Assembly: GCF_000208865.1 (NCBI RefSeq)
Contig: NC_018394.1
Coordinates: 4,653,797 to 4,717,796 of the forward strand
DNA: 64,000 bases
From: Neospora caninum Liverpool
Lineage: Eukaryota; Apicomplexa; Conoidasida; Eucoccidiorida; Sarcocystidae
Direction of reading: 5' to 3'
Below are positions 36,401 through 47,976 of this stretch, in pieces; positions within the stretch are counted from its first letter, which is position 1; every line of letters begins with the position of its first letter. Both the position numbers and the translations under genes were made by a program. Below the pieces are notes generated by a model. It saw nothing but the letters and a program-made list of their open reading frames with translations. It did no database searches and was not told the DNA's origin.

Positions 36401-39400
36401 CGCAGGACGAAGCGAAGCTCATGAAAAAAGGGCGAAGGACCGAACGCGCAAAAGGTAACCGTCGAAAACAGGCAGAAGCATCACCGTCGCATGCAGCAAC
36501 AGACCCAGTAGCGAGAGGAGGGGAGGACCGTGTGCGTCTCCAAGTGTACTACACAAATAGCGGAATTCGCAGATGCTTAGAGCGAATGGAGACTGCGGAG
36601 CGCTGTACTAAGAAAACCATCTGGGCGCAGGCTTCAGGGGCGGTCAGCGGACATGCAAGAGGAGACTGAAACGTTGAAGAGTCGATGAGACACTCCGCTG
36701 TATGCACGCAGGCAGACAGCCGTTTTTCTCGTTGCAGAGTTGCAGAGCGTCACTTTGAGGCGCCGAAACACAGTGTGGCGGTCACACATGAGATGTAAAG
36801 ACACACACGCAGGGAAATGTGTCACCGGCAGCTCCGCACTCGAGACGATAAAACCTTCCGTAGGGCGACACAGATCGCAGATATTTCTATCTCGACAGAT
36901 ACGTCGACAACGACGTACAAAGACACATAGATGCCTACCTTCGGAGGCATTAGCTTAATCTTCTCGGTTGTCCTACTACGTTCCACCGTCTGTGATAGTT
37001 CACTGACACGGCGACGATATAAAGCGCAGGAAACCGTCGGTAGGTGTCTCTGCGCGTTCTCTCGCTCGTTGCGGGTGTGACTTGCGTGTGGCCGCTTGCA
37101 GATGGATCGCGGTCCTGAGGTGTTTTTTTTCACGTGACTGAGTTCTCACCTCCACGCGTTTTGCGACTTCCGCCTGCGTTTGCTCCAGCTCCTCCTGCGT
37201 GGCAAAGGCGCGCTTGCACAACGCGCATGCAGAGGCTTCTTCGCTTTCTTTCGCGAGCAGCTGGAGCCAGCCTTGTGCGGCGAAGCAGTTGACTCTGCTT
37301 GCGTCTCCGTCCGCGCTCGCACACAGAGAAGTCAAGTGCGCGGCCTCCCCCTTGAGATTCTCGACGTCTCGCGCGATGTCGCCCTCGTCTCGGCTTCTCC
37401 GCCCGTCCTCGTACACTGCCATAAGCGCCTGAGCATCGGCAAAGAGACGGTCCTCGTCGGCAGGCGCGTCCTCGCCTCCAGACGACGCCGAGGCAGAAAC
37501 CGCAGGCGGGACGAGTCGCCTCGAAGTGTCTCTTCCCCAGTCACGCCCTCTGCGGGCGGCCTCTCGGAGAATCTGAACGAGATGTGGAGGCCATGAGGAC
37601 GACCGGAAGGAGGACCGCTCGAAACCTGTCTCGCCTTTGCTCGCCTCTGACGAACCCGGAGACGAGGACGGCGAAGGAGACTGAGGAGTGGGAGACTGAG
37701 GCGACGAGAAGGCGGCTGCTCGAAGGAGACTGTGGCAGAAGGGGAGAAGAAGCGCACGCAGCGAAGAGGCGCCAAGTTCGCCTTGCCCTCTGCAGCTGTT
37801 CAGCGATGCGGCGACAGCGCGCTGGTGTTCGCGCGCCTTCTCGCCGTCCTTGCGAGCGGCCAGCGCTGACGCCAATGCCGCTGCAGGCACGCAAAGCGGA
37901 ACACGAAAAGAGCGCAGGCGATTCTGGACAGAAAGCGAAGACACTGACAACCGAGGAGAAAGGGACGAAGGCCCTCACGGAGGCGGCGAGAGAGAGAAAA
38001 CGCGCGGCAGTAGAGGCAACCGCCTGCGAAAAGGGGAAGAAGGCGGTCTCCTTCACGAGGCAGTCCTTCCGCTTAGGGCCGTGGGCCGACGTTCAGCGTT
38101 CGGCCATCTTCAGGAAGGGCGTTTCTGCGTTCTTCCCACAGCCCGCGTTCACAGTCTTTGTGCACAGCGCGGGCTCCCTGGCCCTCGCACCCCCACGCGC
38201 TTCCACGTGTGCATCTACGCTCACCTGCCTCCTCAAAGCTGCAATCGCGTTTTGCTTGGCCGTCAGCTGCCTCCAAATCGTCGCTGACGACGTGAAACTC
38301 CTGGAGAAATTTCGTCTCTTTCTCCTCGATCTCCTGCTCTAAATCTTGCACGCGTTGCCTGGACAGCTGCAGTTGCATTTGTCGCTCCTTCTGTTCCTCT
38401 GCGACGCACCGGCGCCGATCGAGGAGGCCTCGGCGACATCGCAGCTTCTGCAAGTCCTCGTCTGCTCGCTTGACAGTCGCCTCTAACTCTGAAAACACGA
38501 CACCGCACCAGGCGCCATGCATGCGCTTGAGACAACACGCACGTGGCTGTGAACCGGAGCATGAAATACACTCACAGTCGGGTTTCGGCGGCTGTCCACA
38601 GCCGCACACAAGGAAAGATCGGGGGGAAAAAACTATACAAGGATCCCTCGTTTCGTCTCCATCTCGTTTCCCAACTTGGCTTCGGCCCGTTGATTTTCTC
38701 TCTTCGGAGCCACCGCCTTCGCCGAGAAAATCATGCGAAGGATGCGGTTTCTTTGTTTACCCCGAATCGTCTCCGCAGACGACTGCGGGCCTTCTTCTTC
38801 CTCCCGCCGCTGGCGCTCTTCCTCGCACTTGACGCGGTTCAGCTCGTCCGTCACTTCTTCTCTCCTGCGCCTGGTCGCCTTCCGCTCTTGCAGCGATGCG
38901 CACTCCTGCCGCAAGTGCAGCAACAGCTCGTCGCCGGCGCCGACAACTGCGTGCAGGGCTGAGCATGCGTCCTGGTGAGAGAGCGGAGCCAGAGCCGAAA
39001 AAGGAACGAGGCAGGGGTCACAGAGAACGTGGGGGAAAGAGACAAGGAAACGGAGGAGCGGGGACGCGGGTGGAGAGGCAACCGCAGAGAGAGGAGACGA
39101 AGTGGACGGACGGCAGCAAAAAGCCGAACATCGAACGAAGACGCGCATGGAAAGGAGACGTCAGAGACGGCAGTCAAAAAGACGGGTGAACGAATCGAAA
39201 CAAACGAAGGAGCGCTCAGCACGGAAAAAGGACAGAGAACGAACGAAAACGGGAGAATGCGACAACGCAGCACATCGCCACCCGGAATCCAAGCCGCGTT
39301 CCTCGCCCGATCTCCTTTTCTCTCTTTCTCTCTTTCATTGTTTAAATCTTCTGTGTCGTTGTTCATGCTTCGAAGCCTCCGTTGGGGGCGGGGGTTCGGC

Positions 39401-42400
39401 GAAGCGTCGCGCCAAACCCCGCGCGCGTCCTCAGTGTTGCCGTTCAGATGTCGAAAAGGGTGGGAATTCGTTTGGGCCTCACTTGCAGTTTGTGCGTTTC
39501 GGCCTTCAAGGCCTGCGTGCGTCGCGTGGCGTCGCGAGTCGTCGCCTCCTTCTCGCAGCCGAGGCGGTTCAGCTGTGTTTGCACGTCCTCGTCGATCTCT
39601 CGGTCCGGCCGAGCAGCGAAGATCTGAGAAAGAGAAAAACGTGGCCATCGCGAGGTTCGGCACACTTCAACGATCCGGACTCCCTACAAGTCGCGTACTC
39701 CAAAACGTACCTCCGTTTCTTCTTCGTCGGGCTCGCCTTCCAGGCCGCTGCGTTTGCCTCGACACGCCCTCAAGATTCTCGAAACAATTTTCTTTCGCTC
39801 GTTGACTGCGGCGTTCCTCCGCTCCTCCGCTCGAATGCCTTCGGCCGCCTTGTGCTGCTCTGCATGCAGCCGCTCCGTGAGGGCTGCACTCTCGTTCTCC
39901 CGCGCCTGCAACTCTCCCTCCAAGGCCGCGAGGCGGTCTTTCTTGGCCTGGGCAGAGATGACGGCGCAGCACACGAGCCGGAGACACGGAGGCGATCGTC
40001 GCAGCCTTGCGAGGGGCGCAGAGAGAGAGAAGACGACTGGCGCGGGACGCACCAAGGAAGAGGGGACGAGCCTTCGTGTGCGGAAAACGAACACACGCTG
40101 ACCAGGGGGTCAGAGCGCAAGGGAGGAGAGCCGATGCACCCACGGCAACCCAACGGGCGCGGTCACATCGCAGAGATTCCCACAGGCCAGGAGGAAGGCA
40201 CGGCGCGAGACGGAAAGACTCCAGGAAGGGCCGAGACTACGAAACGCGCAAAGGGGACCCGAAGCGATGCGGCGTCCGCTCGAGACGCCCCAGCGCGGTC
40301 GTTCACGGAGGCGCTTCAGAGACAGGACACATGATTCGAACGACGCAAAAACGAACAGGGAAGAGCAGGTGCAAAGGCAAAACCGCACGACCGCAGAAAG
40401 CCTATCAGCCGGGCATCAACAGAGTCCCTCTTCCTTCTCTGGGCAGTTCCGCTGTTTTGCCTGCCTCGCGCTCGCTTACCGCGAACTGCCGTTCGATGTC
40501 CTTCGCCAGGTCGACGAGCTCCGCGTAGCTTTCCTGCTCGACTGCGAGCCGAAACTTCTCTTCTTCCTCCTCCTCCTTCCTCCATGCGCGCTCTTCTTCT
40601 TCCTCCTTCCTCCGTTCTTCCTCGCGCCTGAGTGGAGCGTCGTCTTCTCCCTCCAGTTCTTGCCTTCGCTCGGCGAGTCGGATACGAGCAGTCCTGCGTC
40701 TCTGTCTCTCTCGCTCTTTCTCTTCTCGCCGTTCTCTCTCCTGAGTTTCCTTCTGCTCCGCCAGTTCTGCCTCCAGTCGCCGAAGCAGCTGCGCAGAGAG
40801 TTCCAAGTTGTGCTTGATTTCTTCTTCTCTCTCTTTCGCTTCTTCCCCAGATCGAAGGAGAGACGCCAGCTCTTCCAGAGCCGCCTTGCTCAGTCTGCAG
40901 TCCAGGAACATCGCCGGGAGAGAGAGGCGAGGGTGGGGAGTCAGAGCAGTGGGAGGCGAAAACGGAGGAAAACGGAGAGCGTCGCAGGGACAGAGAAGTT
41001 ACACGGCGAGAAGGCACACGGGAAGGCGGAAGAAAAAAAGAGACGAGAAGATCGAGAGCACCAGCGAACATGCATACTTCTCGGCGAGCGGAAACGCACG
41101 CCTTCAAGTGTTTCTGAAGGATTCACTTGTTTTCCATGGGAAACACCAGGCAGGACGACACAAACACGTACTTGCCTCGACCTTCGCTCCCGGTCCAGCA
41201 TCTTCCTCAAACAGGCCACTACTGTTCCCCGTCGTTCCCTGAGACAAGGTGAATTGTGTTTACTTCCGCTGGGCCAGCGCTCGTCGCCAGTTCCTCGTGT
41301 TTTCTTTCCGCTTTCCCATGTGTCCCCTGACTCGCGTCTTTCCGCTCACCGCAGTTGCTCCTCTTCCTCGCTCTCCAGCGTCCTCGCCTCGTGCAGTTGC
41401 CGAATCAGAAGCCTCGCTTGTCGCCTGTGCGCCTCCACCAGCTGCAAGTCGTGCTGCCGATCCTTCGCCTCAGACACATGCTGTTTTCTGTGGAGAGAAG
41501 TGCGAAACGAGCGCACAAGTTTCTCAACGCCAGCGATGGAGCAAAGATGACGAGAAAACTCAGGAGACGAGAAATCCTCAGAGACGCGCTGCGTCGCGGC
41601 TTCAGCGACACTTCCCAGTCGAAACGCAAAACACTCGACGCAGTGGAGACAGAGAACACGAGACAGTTACGACGAGAGAATGACGAGGAGCAGGACTGAG
41701 CAAGAGAGGAAGAGAGGACGAAAGCGAGAGCGAAAAAGGAGAGCAAACAATCACATCTCCCCCTCGACCGCCTGGTTTGTCGCCTCAAGGCGGCGACAGC
41801 GAACCATGCCTGGGAGGTCTGAAGCCACAGGCAAGCTCGCCTTCACACACAAACGGCCACGGAAAAGCGTCTCCTCTTTTTCCACGAGGGCTACCACGTG
41901 GAACCGTCAACAGCGAGACACGTGAGGGATACTCTGCCTCGGATGTGTGAGTCTGGCTAGACGACCCTGTTGTTCTCCGAAGGCGTGCTGCAGCGTTTTG
42001 TCCAGTGATTCTCGGAGGCGGCTCCACGCACCCCCCCCCCCCCGACGCCAAAGACGGGCGACGGGAAGGCACCTAAAGGAGACTCCGTGCAGCCGCTGTG
42101 CGCGTTTCGCGCCGGGGATCTTGCGTCCCAGAACCAGGTTATCCACCTGTGTGGGAAAAGGTTAGAAAGAATCATGTTTGGAAACAGGTTATGAGACGTG
42201 TGTCACCGGTCGCTTACCTGATGGTTCGAATGCACTCAAGCGCCTTCACGTAGCGCGTCGCGCCGAAGAGTTGATCGAACTTCTTCTTGAGAACCTGCAT
42301 CTCCGACAACGGCCAGCAGCTCTCCTCTTGGTGGCAAAACACCACGTGTTCCAACACGGCTCGGTGAATGCCGAGGAGTCCCGGCAACTGCACGTCGATG

Positions 42401-43013
42401 TCTGCGCACTTGTTCCCAATCGACGCTTTCTGGCCCGTCGACGAATCCTTCAGCTGGAGATACGGCTCCAGTTGCTGACACAAACAACAGTTCTGCGAAG
42501 CGACTTGGATGATTCCAGCTACACACATGTGTGCATATACATACATATATATATATATATATATAAGCAAAGACGCGTTTCCACAAGAATAATCTACATA
42601 TATATATATATATATACATATTTATCTAGAGGATCATATGCATATATATACAAATGAATCTATGAATACGCCGATTGGCGAACGCTTGGTTTCCGAGGGA
42701 GGAGGCTTCTTTTTCTGAGTGTGCCAAGGGATGTTGATGTATGTCACGGGCATTCGCTAATTCTTCCTCTCTGTTCACATAAGCGCCAAACGGGCGCAGC
42801 GTCGCCACAGAGACAGCTTCGCGCGCGCAAACATGCACACTCTGTGCGTTTCTTGACATTTCTAACAGCTCACACGCATAGAAACAAGTATATATATACA
42901 TATGTGTGTACATATATACATATGTGCTTGTCTACGCAGCGACGCATCGAAGGAGGTCTGCATGCATATATTTTTAGATCTATCGCTATAGGTATAAACC
43001 ATAGGTGCAGAAG

Positions 43014-43047
<34 letters not shown>

Positions 43048-43374
43048 TATTTATGGTGATATGTGTATAACTGCGTGCGTACTTTGAATGTCGCCTTGGA
43101 TTTTCCCTTGCGATCTACGGTCTGGGAGAGTTGCATCGACCGGACGACGGTCAGTTCCTTTCCCCCCTTTGTGTGGAGCCGCAGCCGCACTTGCCCCTTC
43201 ACTTCAGCAGCGTCCAGGAGTCGCGGATCGTGCAGCCACCCTCGCCCGCGATCGACGCACGGCGGCAGCTCTCCAGTCGTCGCGTATTTCAGACACTCCA
43301 CAACGGTCTGAATATCACCCCGCAGATACACACAAAACACACACTTCCGTCTGGAACACACCCGCAGAATACGC

Positions 43375-43421
<47 letters not shown>

Positions 43422-43882
43422 CGTGTAGGAACGAGAAGAGATGTACACGCATATGCGTAGACTGATACATTTGCGTACGCAACACCGTGGCTATAGGTAT
43501 GTAGATATATATGTATGCATGTACATGTATATGTCCAGAAATACAGCGTTGTGGGTTTGCACGTCCACACCCCATGCCGATACAACGGGAGCAGTGACTG
43601 GCCCAGGGCGGCGACAAACGGTAGACGGAGGAGTGCGGGGGTGGGGAGGCACGGCAGAGAACGAGGCGAGAAGAGAGAGGAAGACTGCTGGGAGCAGCGC
43701 GCGCGCGAAGATCGGCGGAAGCCTGCCGGGTTTTTGTGTCCTTTCCGATTTCCACGCACCGTCTTTCCGGCTCCGTTGTGGCCGACGATGACTGTGAGAG
43801 GCTTCTCAAAGGCGAGCACCTCCAAATGGTCTGGTGCAAAGCAGCGAATGCCCTGCACGCCGAGGCGCTCGAGGGTCGCCAT
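30464..43882 (-). CDS. RAD50: RAD50 double-strand break repair ATPase, 24 exons
   Basis: RAD50 is the ABC-type ATPase of the nuclear MRE11-RAD50-NBS1 complex. Exons: 43882-43760, 43307-43083, 42474-42218, 42021-41966, 41809-41755, 41487-41350, 41238-41172, 40884-40480, 39947-39711, 39623-39483, 38971-38639, 38486-38225, 37880-37150, 36989-36939, 36383-36228, 35444-35302, 34643-34466, 34057-33879, 33558-33415, 33250-32685, 32193-32096, 31779-31704, 31240-30963, 30658-30464. Lengths sum to 5094, and phases agree at every junction, giving 1697 residues (human is about 1310). Walker A GHNGAGKT is at 34-41, the Q-loop CHQEES near 163-168, long coiled coil follows, zinc hook CALC at 985-988, ABC signature RCSAGQ near 1590-1595, Walker [11 protein letters not shown] near 1619-1628, and the H-loop His1659 in ITHDE. 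A Ser/Pro-rich break precedes the hook. The fourth, fifth and eighth exon starts are the least certain. Confidence 0.95.
31926..31939. repeat. Poly-C run in RAD50 intron
   Basis: About 14 consecutive C residues on the plus strand within the intron 32095-31780 of RAD50. Confidence 0.7.
42031..42044. repeat. Poly-C run abutting a RAD50 exon
   Basis: A run of about 14 C on the plus strand (G on the coding strand) just upstream of the 3' splice site proposed at 42022. It takes the place normally held by a pyrimidine tract, which makes this acceptor unusual. Confidence 0.7.
42541..42566. repeat. (TA)n microsatellite in RAD50 intron
   Basis: Alternating TA run of about 25 bases; related runs lie at 42597-42617, all within the intron 43082-42475. 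Confidence 0.8.
43012..43052. repeat. (TA)n microsatellite in RAD50 intron
   Basis: A TA run interrupted once by TATG, some 30-70 bases downstream of the RAD50 second exon donor at 43082. Confidence 0.8.
43376..43422. repeat. (TA)n microsatellite in first RAD50 intron
   Basis: Two long TA runs separated by TACA, close to the acceptor at 43308 of the first RAD50 intron. Confidence 0.8.
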
Positions 43883-45252
43883 TTGTTTATTTTTCTGGAA
43901 AACGCTCTGCCACAGAGGAGCCGCCCGAACGTTCGTGACAGGGAAACGGTGGAGAGAAAGGAACGACGAAAAGTGCAACCTTCAGAGGGGCAAGGAAACG
44001 AAACACAACGGACGAAAAAGAAGTGGAAGCAGATGAGGGAGGCGACAAAGGCGAGACACGCACGCGATTCCGATCTTCGACACCGGTCCTCTGGATCAGA
44101 CGGGGCAACAAAGGGAGGGATGCAGCGTTTTTACTGTCGGTCCTTCCTTTCTTGTGGAAAGGCGGAGGCAAAGAAGACGAGGAGGAACGCCGAAGAAAGG
44201 AGAAGTGGAAACTCCGCTGGTTTCCTCTCTCCAGCTGTCTCACTCCTTGCGTCGTGCCATCCGCCGATAAACGGAGCAAGACGAGCGGCGACAGTCCACC
44301 TTGCGCAGCGAAGCCCAGAAGTGCCTCAGAAGAAAGGGAAACGTGCCCTCAAAAGATCTGTCTGTCGGAGAAGAAGGTTTTCTCTTCTTCGCCGTCGACA
44401 GACGCGGCCGACAAGACACCAGGGGGGGCCATGCTTGCGTTGCTCTCGGTGGAAATGGAAAAGCGACTGTAGAAACGATTTCCGGAGCCTCTCGAGTGTC
44501 TCTGTGAAAGGAAAGGGAATCTGTTCTAAAGAAAGCGAGAAGACAAAGAAACTAAGCAAACCTAAAGGACCCTGGAAACACGGAGGAGCGCCAGAACCCG
44601 CACATCAGAGTCGAGAGTGAGAGTGTGCCGCTGCCAATTTCGATGAGAGACGGCGACAAGTCAGGTGTACATACACCTCTCGCCGACCCTGTCTCTTTAC
44701 AACAGGGGAGACGCAAGAAGAAAAGTAAGTAGCAGTTGAGAGTTCTTTGGCGTGGCGTGTTGTCCAAGCATCACAGTTGGCTCGAAAAGTCATGAAAAAA
44801 TCTCTCTGGGCGAGCATGCAACGATACCGGCGCATGCACACGCGAATTTGACATTTTTGTGTCGTCACTCGTGTCTCGGCAGGGCATAAGAGACACACTG
44901 ACGCGCGTCTCCTGTGTCTCCATACTTCAACCCGCCTGGGTTTTGTACCTCCAAGGGTGTGTCGGTTTTCTACTTGTCTTTCTCTTCACCTTCCGACGTT
45001 TTTTCTGGGGACTACACTGGGTCTCCCTGTGTCTCTACAAGTCGAAGCACCGCTTCGCTTTCATCTCCGTTGTACACGTCTCCGCTTCAGCTACCTGCTT
45101 TCCTTCTCTCGCTGCTGCTTGTGGCCCATCTCGTTTCTTCCAGAGAAGCCCTTCCTTCGCTATTGGCTTTCGCGTCGTCTTGGTTCTTCCCTTCGCGTTT
45201 ATTTTCTCCCTCTCGCAGCCTTGTGGCACTGGTTTTTGCAGTGTCGTCCACC
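43883..45252. promoter_or_regulatory. Shared upstream region of divergent RAD50 and Ubl-membrane genes
   Basis: The two start codons face away from each other across 1370 bases with no supported exon between them, so both promoters must lie here. A GGTGTACATACACC palindromic core occurs at 44662-44679, near the middle. The last 300 bases before 45253 are T/C-rich and in frame with the Ubl gene but contain no ATG, which fits a leader. No TATA box is evident; coccidian promoters usually lack one. Confidence 0.5.
44662..44679. repeat. Near-palindrome AGGTGTACATACACCT
   Basis: Shares its core with the 18-base element at 1843-1860. Its position between two divergent genes makes a regulatory role worth considering. 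Confidence 0.5.
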
Positions 45253-47976
45253 ATGACGCGGGACTGCCGCGACGACTTTCCAAGGGAAACAAGGAGGCCT
45301 TTTTCTGGTCGGTCAACTTGCTCTACTTGTTCGTCAGATTCTCTTCCTGTCTCTTCGTCGTCCCCCTCGTCCTCTGCTCCCCGTTCGCCTTTCTCTTCTT
45401 GCCAGTCTGCGTGCCTTCATAACCGTGGAGTTGTCAGTGGCGCCACCGAAAAAATCGGCCGAAAACACATTTCCCGTGTCCTTTTCCCTCTCATTGTATT
45501 ATACGTGGTGTACGTGCACCTCAGCCCCGTTCCCGTCGCAGACAACAAAAAGGACAGAGGAGGGACAGACGAAAACCCCCCTGGTTTCTACGGGCGTCGG
45601 AACAGCAGACTGTCCAATCGTTTTGCCGAACGCACACAGTTCGAACTGCAAAACGACAATTCCAATACGCAGCGAAAAATCCGCCGTCAGGCTGAAACGA
45701 AAAATGTCCCTTTGGTCCACTGGAAAGGTCACTCCAGCTGTACAGACACCTTAGAGTGGGGTGGCCGCGGGTACCTGCCGAATTTCCTCTTTGCAGCTGC
45801 CAGCCCGCACAGTTCGTTTGTCGGAACAGGAGTTTCCCCTTTTTCTCCCACAAGGTCAACGCACATTCGTACAAAACCTCCGTGGCCAGTCCACGCGAGA
45901 AGCATGCAGGTGAAGAGGCGTCCTCACCTACTCGCTACGCTCCCTGTCTTGTCTCTCTTTCCCCCGTCACCAACTTCTTGTCGGTCGCCGTGCAGTGCAC
46001 GCCACCTCGATGGCAACAAGGCAAGCACGAACCTCCCCCCTTCGGGTTCAGCCTCCGTCGCTCAAAACGTAGCTTCAACTAGAAAGAGTTCTGCCCGATC
46101 GCCACGCTCGTCCTCTTCATCTTCGTTTCTTCTGTGTTCGCCTTCCTCCACCACTTGCTCCTTTTTCTCTGAATCTCTCGGTCCTTCTTCCCGTTCATCA
46201 AAGTGTTCTTCGGCTCCTTTGGAACGTTCCTCGTCTTGTTCGCGCTCTTCCTCTCCGAGTGCATGTGTAGAAGAAACGGCGCAGAAGCCTCCGCTGCGGG
46301 TCATTTTGAGAACAGCCACGGGATGTCCAGAGCTGGACTTCTCGCTTCATTTTGACCTTCCGTTTGACGCGACAGTTGATGACCTCCGTCGCGCGCTGCA
46401 GCTCAGATTACGTGAAGAAGAGAACCGATTAATCGCGACTCTGGCTAACCTCGATCGCGTCCAACTCAGCGAGAGTGCCGAAAGTGGAAGCGAGAGACAC
46501 GAGTTGATCGGCACTTCGCGAAATCCGCAAGAGAGTCACAGGCGCTCTTCCCCTTTGTGGTCGGCTCCTTCGTCTGCTTCTTCGTCTGTTTCCCCCCTCT
46601 CAGGTTCCTGCGGTCCGCCTCTCTCTCTCCTGCGTTTGCTGTATGGGGGTGCCTGCGTGGAAGATCCGACGGTGCGACTGTCGTCTTTACTGCCGACCAG
46701 TAGGAGCGAAGAAAGCATCCGGCTGGGAGCGAGGGAAACGGAGGAAGCGCCGCAGCCTCTGGTGTTTCTTCTTGACCTCCCAGTCCCTCCTTTGGTGTTG
46801 CCCACAGACGCGACTTCTTCACAGAACGGGACACCTGTTGCTGTGGAGTCATCTGGATCATCTTGTGTCGCCTCGCCTTCTCTCGCATCGTCCTCTCTTT
46901 CTTCGCGCGAGGACCTCGCAGCCGCCCAGACAGGCGCGGTTCGTGAGATCGTCGATGTGGTTCTTCGGCTTCAGGAAGCACGTCTTTCTCTGGCAAAGAA
47001 GGTGCCAGGATCGACATCTCTTCCACGGTCCAGCGGTTCCTCTCCTGCCGCCGCCCTCTCTGAGGCGCTGTGGGGCGAACCCGGGCTCCCTCTGCAGAGC
47101 AGCGAAAACGTCCAAAGGCGAATTGCAGAACTCAAACGGGCTGCCGCCTCGCGACGTCTTTCCCTCGAAACTGCAAGTCTCTCTTCGCTTTCGCCGTCTC
47201 CTCTTGCTTCTCCACCATGCGCTCCTGCTGCTTCGTCTTCGTCTTCTTCGTCATCCACTTGTGCATGCCCTGCGAAACTGATTGAGTTCCCTCGCTTGGC
47301 GCCGACGCTAGGACAGCGGTTAAAACAAGTGGGGCGTCTCACATTCGACGTGGACTGGCCATGGATAGGCCGTGTGACGTGCGTCTCCTTCGTCCTGCAG
47401 TTCCTCCTAGGCAGCTTTGCGTCTGCGCGTTTCCGAGGCGGTCCTCTGGAAGGCCATGTCGGAGCCGCAGGGGTCGGCGACGACATCAGCGGGCGGTCTG
47501 ACGCACCGGAAAAAAAGGGGAGTGCGACGGTTGCCGGAGGCGGAGGGGAAAAAGAGACAAGTAGCCACGTGAGGTGGGGAGGTTGGACCAGAGCCTGGGT
47601 GCAGTCTTTGGAAGAAAACGTTTTCAACAGAGACTCCACTTATTGGCGAAGGCGAATTCTACTCGGCGCAGCACCGGCTCTTATCCTCTATGGATGGAGG
47701 CCTGTGCGGTTCTTCCGAAAGCTCGTGTGGCACGCGCTGCCCCGAGGCCGATGGTGGACTGGTACGTTGAGAAAGGGGGTCAGAAAAACGAAGACAGAAA
47801 TTGCTTCGAAGCGCGAGGCTGAAAGGGAAACTTTGAACCCGCTCGAAATAGACTTGATAGGAGAAAGGAAAGGAAGAATGGCAGGGCATAATGACGGAAA
47901 ACCACGGTCACAACAGGCGTGTCTGGGATACGAACCGGGAACACTTGGTGGGGACACTCCGGGATTTTTGGCTTGA
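45253..47976 (+). CDS. Intronless multi-pass membrane protein with ubiquitin-like segment
   Basis: A single open frame of 907 residues starting at the only ATG in the frame (context CCACCATGA). Residues about 72-92 form a hydrophobic segment (RVLFPLIVLYVVYVHL) that could anchor the protein. A Ser-rich region follows. About 348-480 resembles a ubiquitin fold split by a Ser-rich insertion: LRVILRTATG and FDLPFDATVDDLRRALQLRL, then LLRLLYGGACVEDPTVRLSSL, which matches the Ubl pattern of a beta strand, GG turn and D-x-x-T-L-x-x-L-like end. Two more hydrophobic segments lie at about 709-728 and 802-818, followed by a basic tail. Known families with this plan include HERP/TMUB and fungal Dsc3 in ER-associated degradation; assignment to any of them is inference. 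The lack of introns contrasts with its neighbours. Confidence 0.75.
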   Translation: MTRDCRDDFPRETRRPFSGRSTCSTCSSDSLPVSSSSPSSSAPRSPFSSCQSACLHNRGVVSGATEKIGRKHISRVLFPLIVLYVVYVHLSPVPVADNKKDRGGTDENPPGFYGRRNSRLSNRFAERTQFELQNDNSNTQRKIRRQAETKNVPLVHWKGHSSCTDTLEWGGRGYLPNFLFAAASPHSSFVGTGVSPFSPTRSTHIRTKPPWPVHARSMQVKRRPHLLATLPVLSLFPPSPTSCRSPCSARHLDGNKASTNLPPSGSASVAQNVASTRKSSARSPRSSSSSSFLLCSPSSTTCSFFSESLGPSSRSSKCSSAPLERSSSCSRSSSPSACVEETAQKPPLRVILRTATGCPELDFSLHFDLPFDATVDDLRRALQLRLREEENRLIATLANLDRVQLSESAESGSERHELIGTSRNPQESHRRSSPLWSAPSSASSSVSPLSGSCGPPLSLLRLLYGGACVEDPTVRLSSLLPTSRSEESIRLGARETEEAPQPLVFLLDLPVPPLVLPTDATSSQNGTPVAVESSGSSCVASPSLASSSLSSREDLAAAQTGAVREIVDVVLRLQEARLSLAKKVPGSTSLPRSSGSSPAAALSEALWGEPGLPLQSSENVQRRIAELKRAAASRRLSLETASLSSLSPSPLASPPCAPAASSSSSSSSTCACPAKLIEFPRLAPTLGQRLKQVGRLTFDVDWPWIGRVTCVSFVLQFLLGSFASARFRGGPLEGHVGAAGVGDDISGRSDAPEKKGSATVAGGGGEKETSSHVRWGGWTRAWVQSLEENVFNRDSTYWRRRILLGAAPALILYGWRPVRFFRKLVWHALPRGRWWTGTLRKGVRKTKTEIASKREAERETLNPLEIDLIGERKGRMAGHNDGKPRSQQACLGYEPGTLGGDTPGFLA

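Noticed and set aside
41907..42150. Minus frame reading [21 protein letters not shown] as a RAD50 exon
   Set aside because: Its phase does not fit exon 3 (phase 2), whereas joining exon 3 directly to 42021 keeps every downstream exon in frame.
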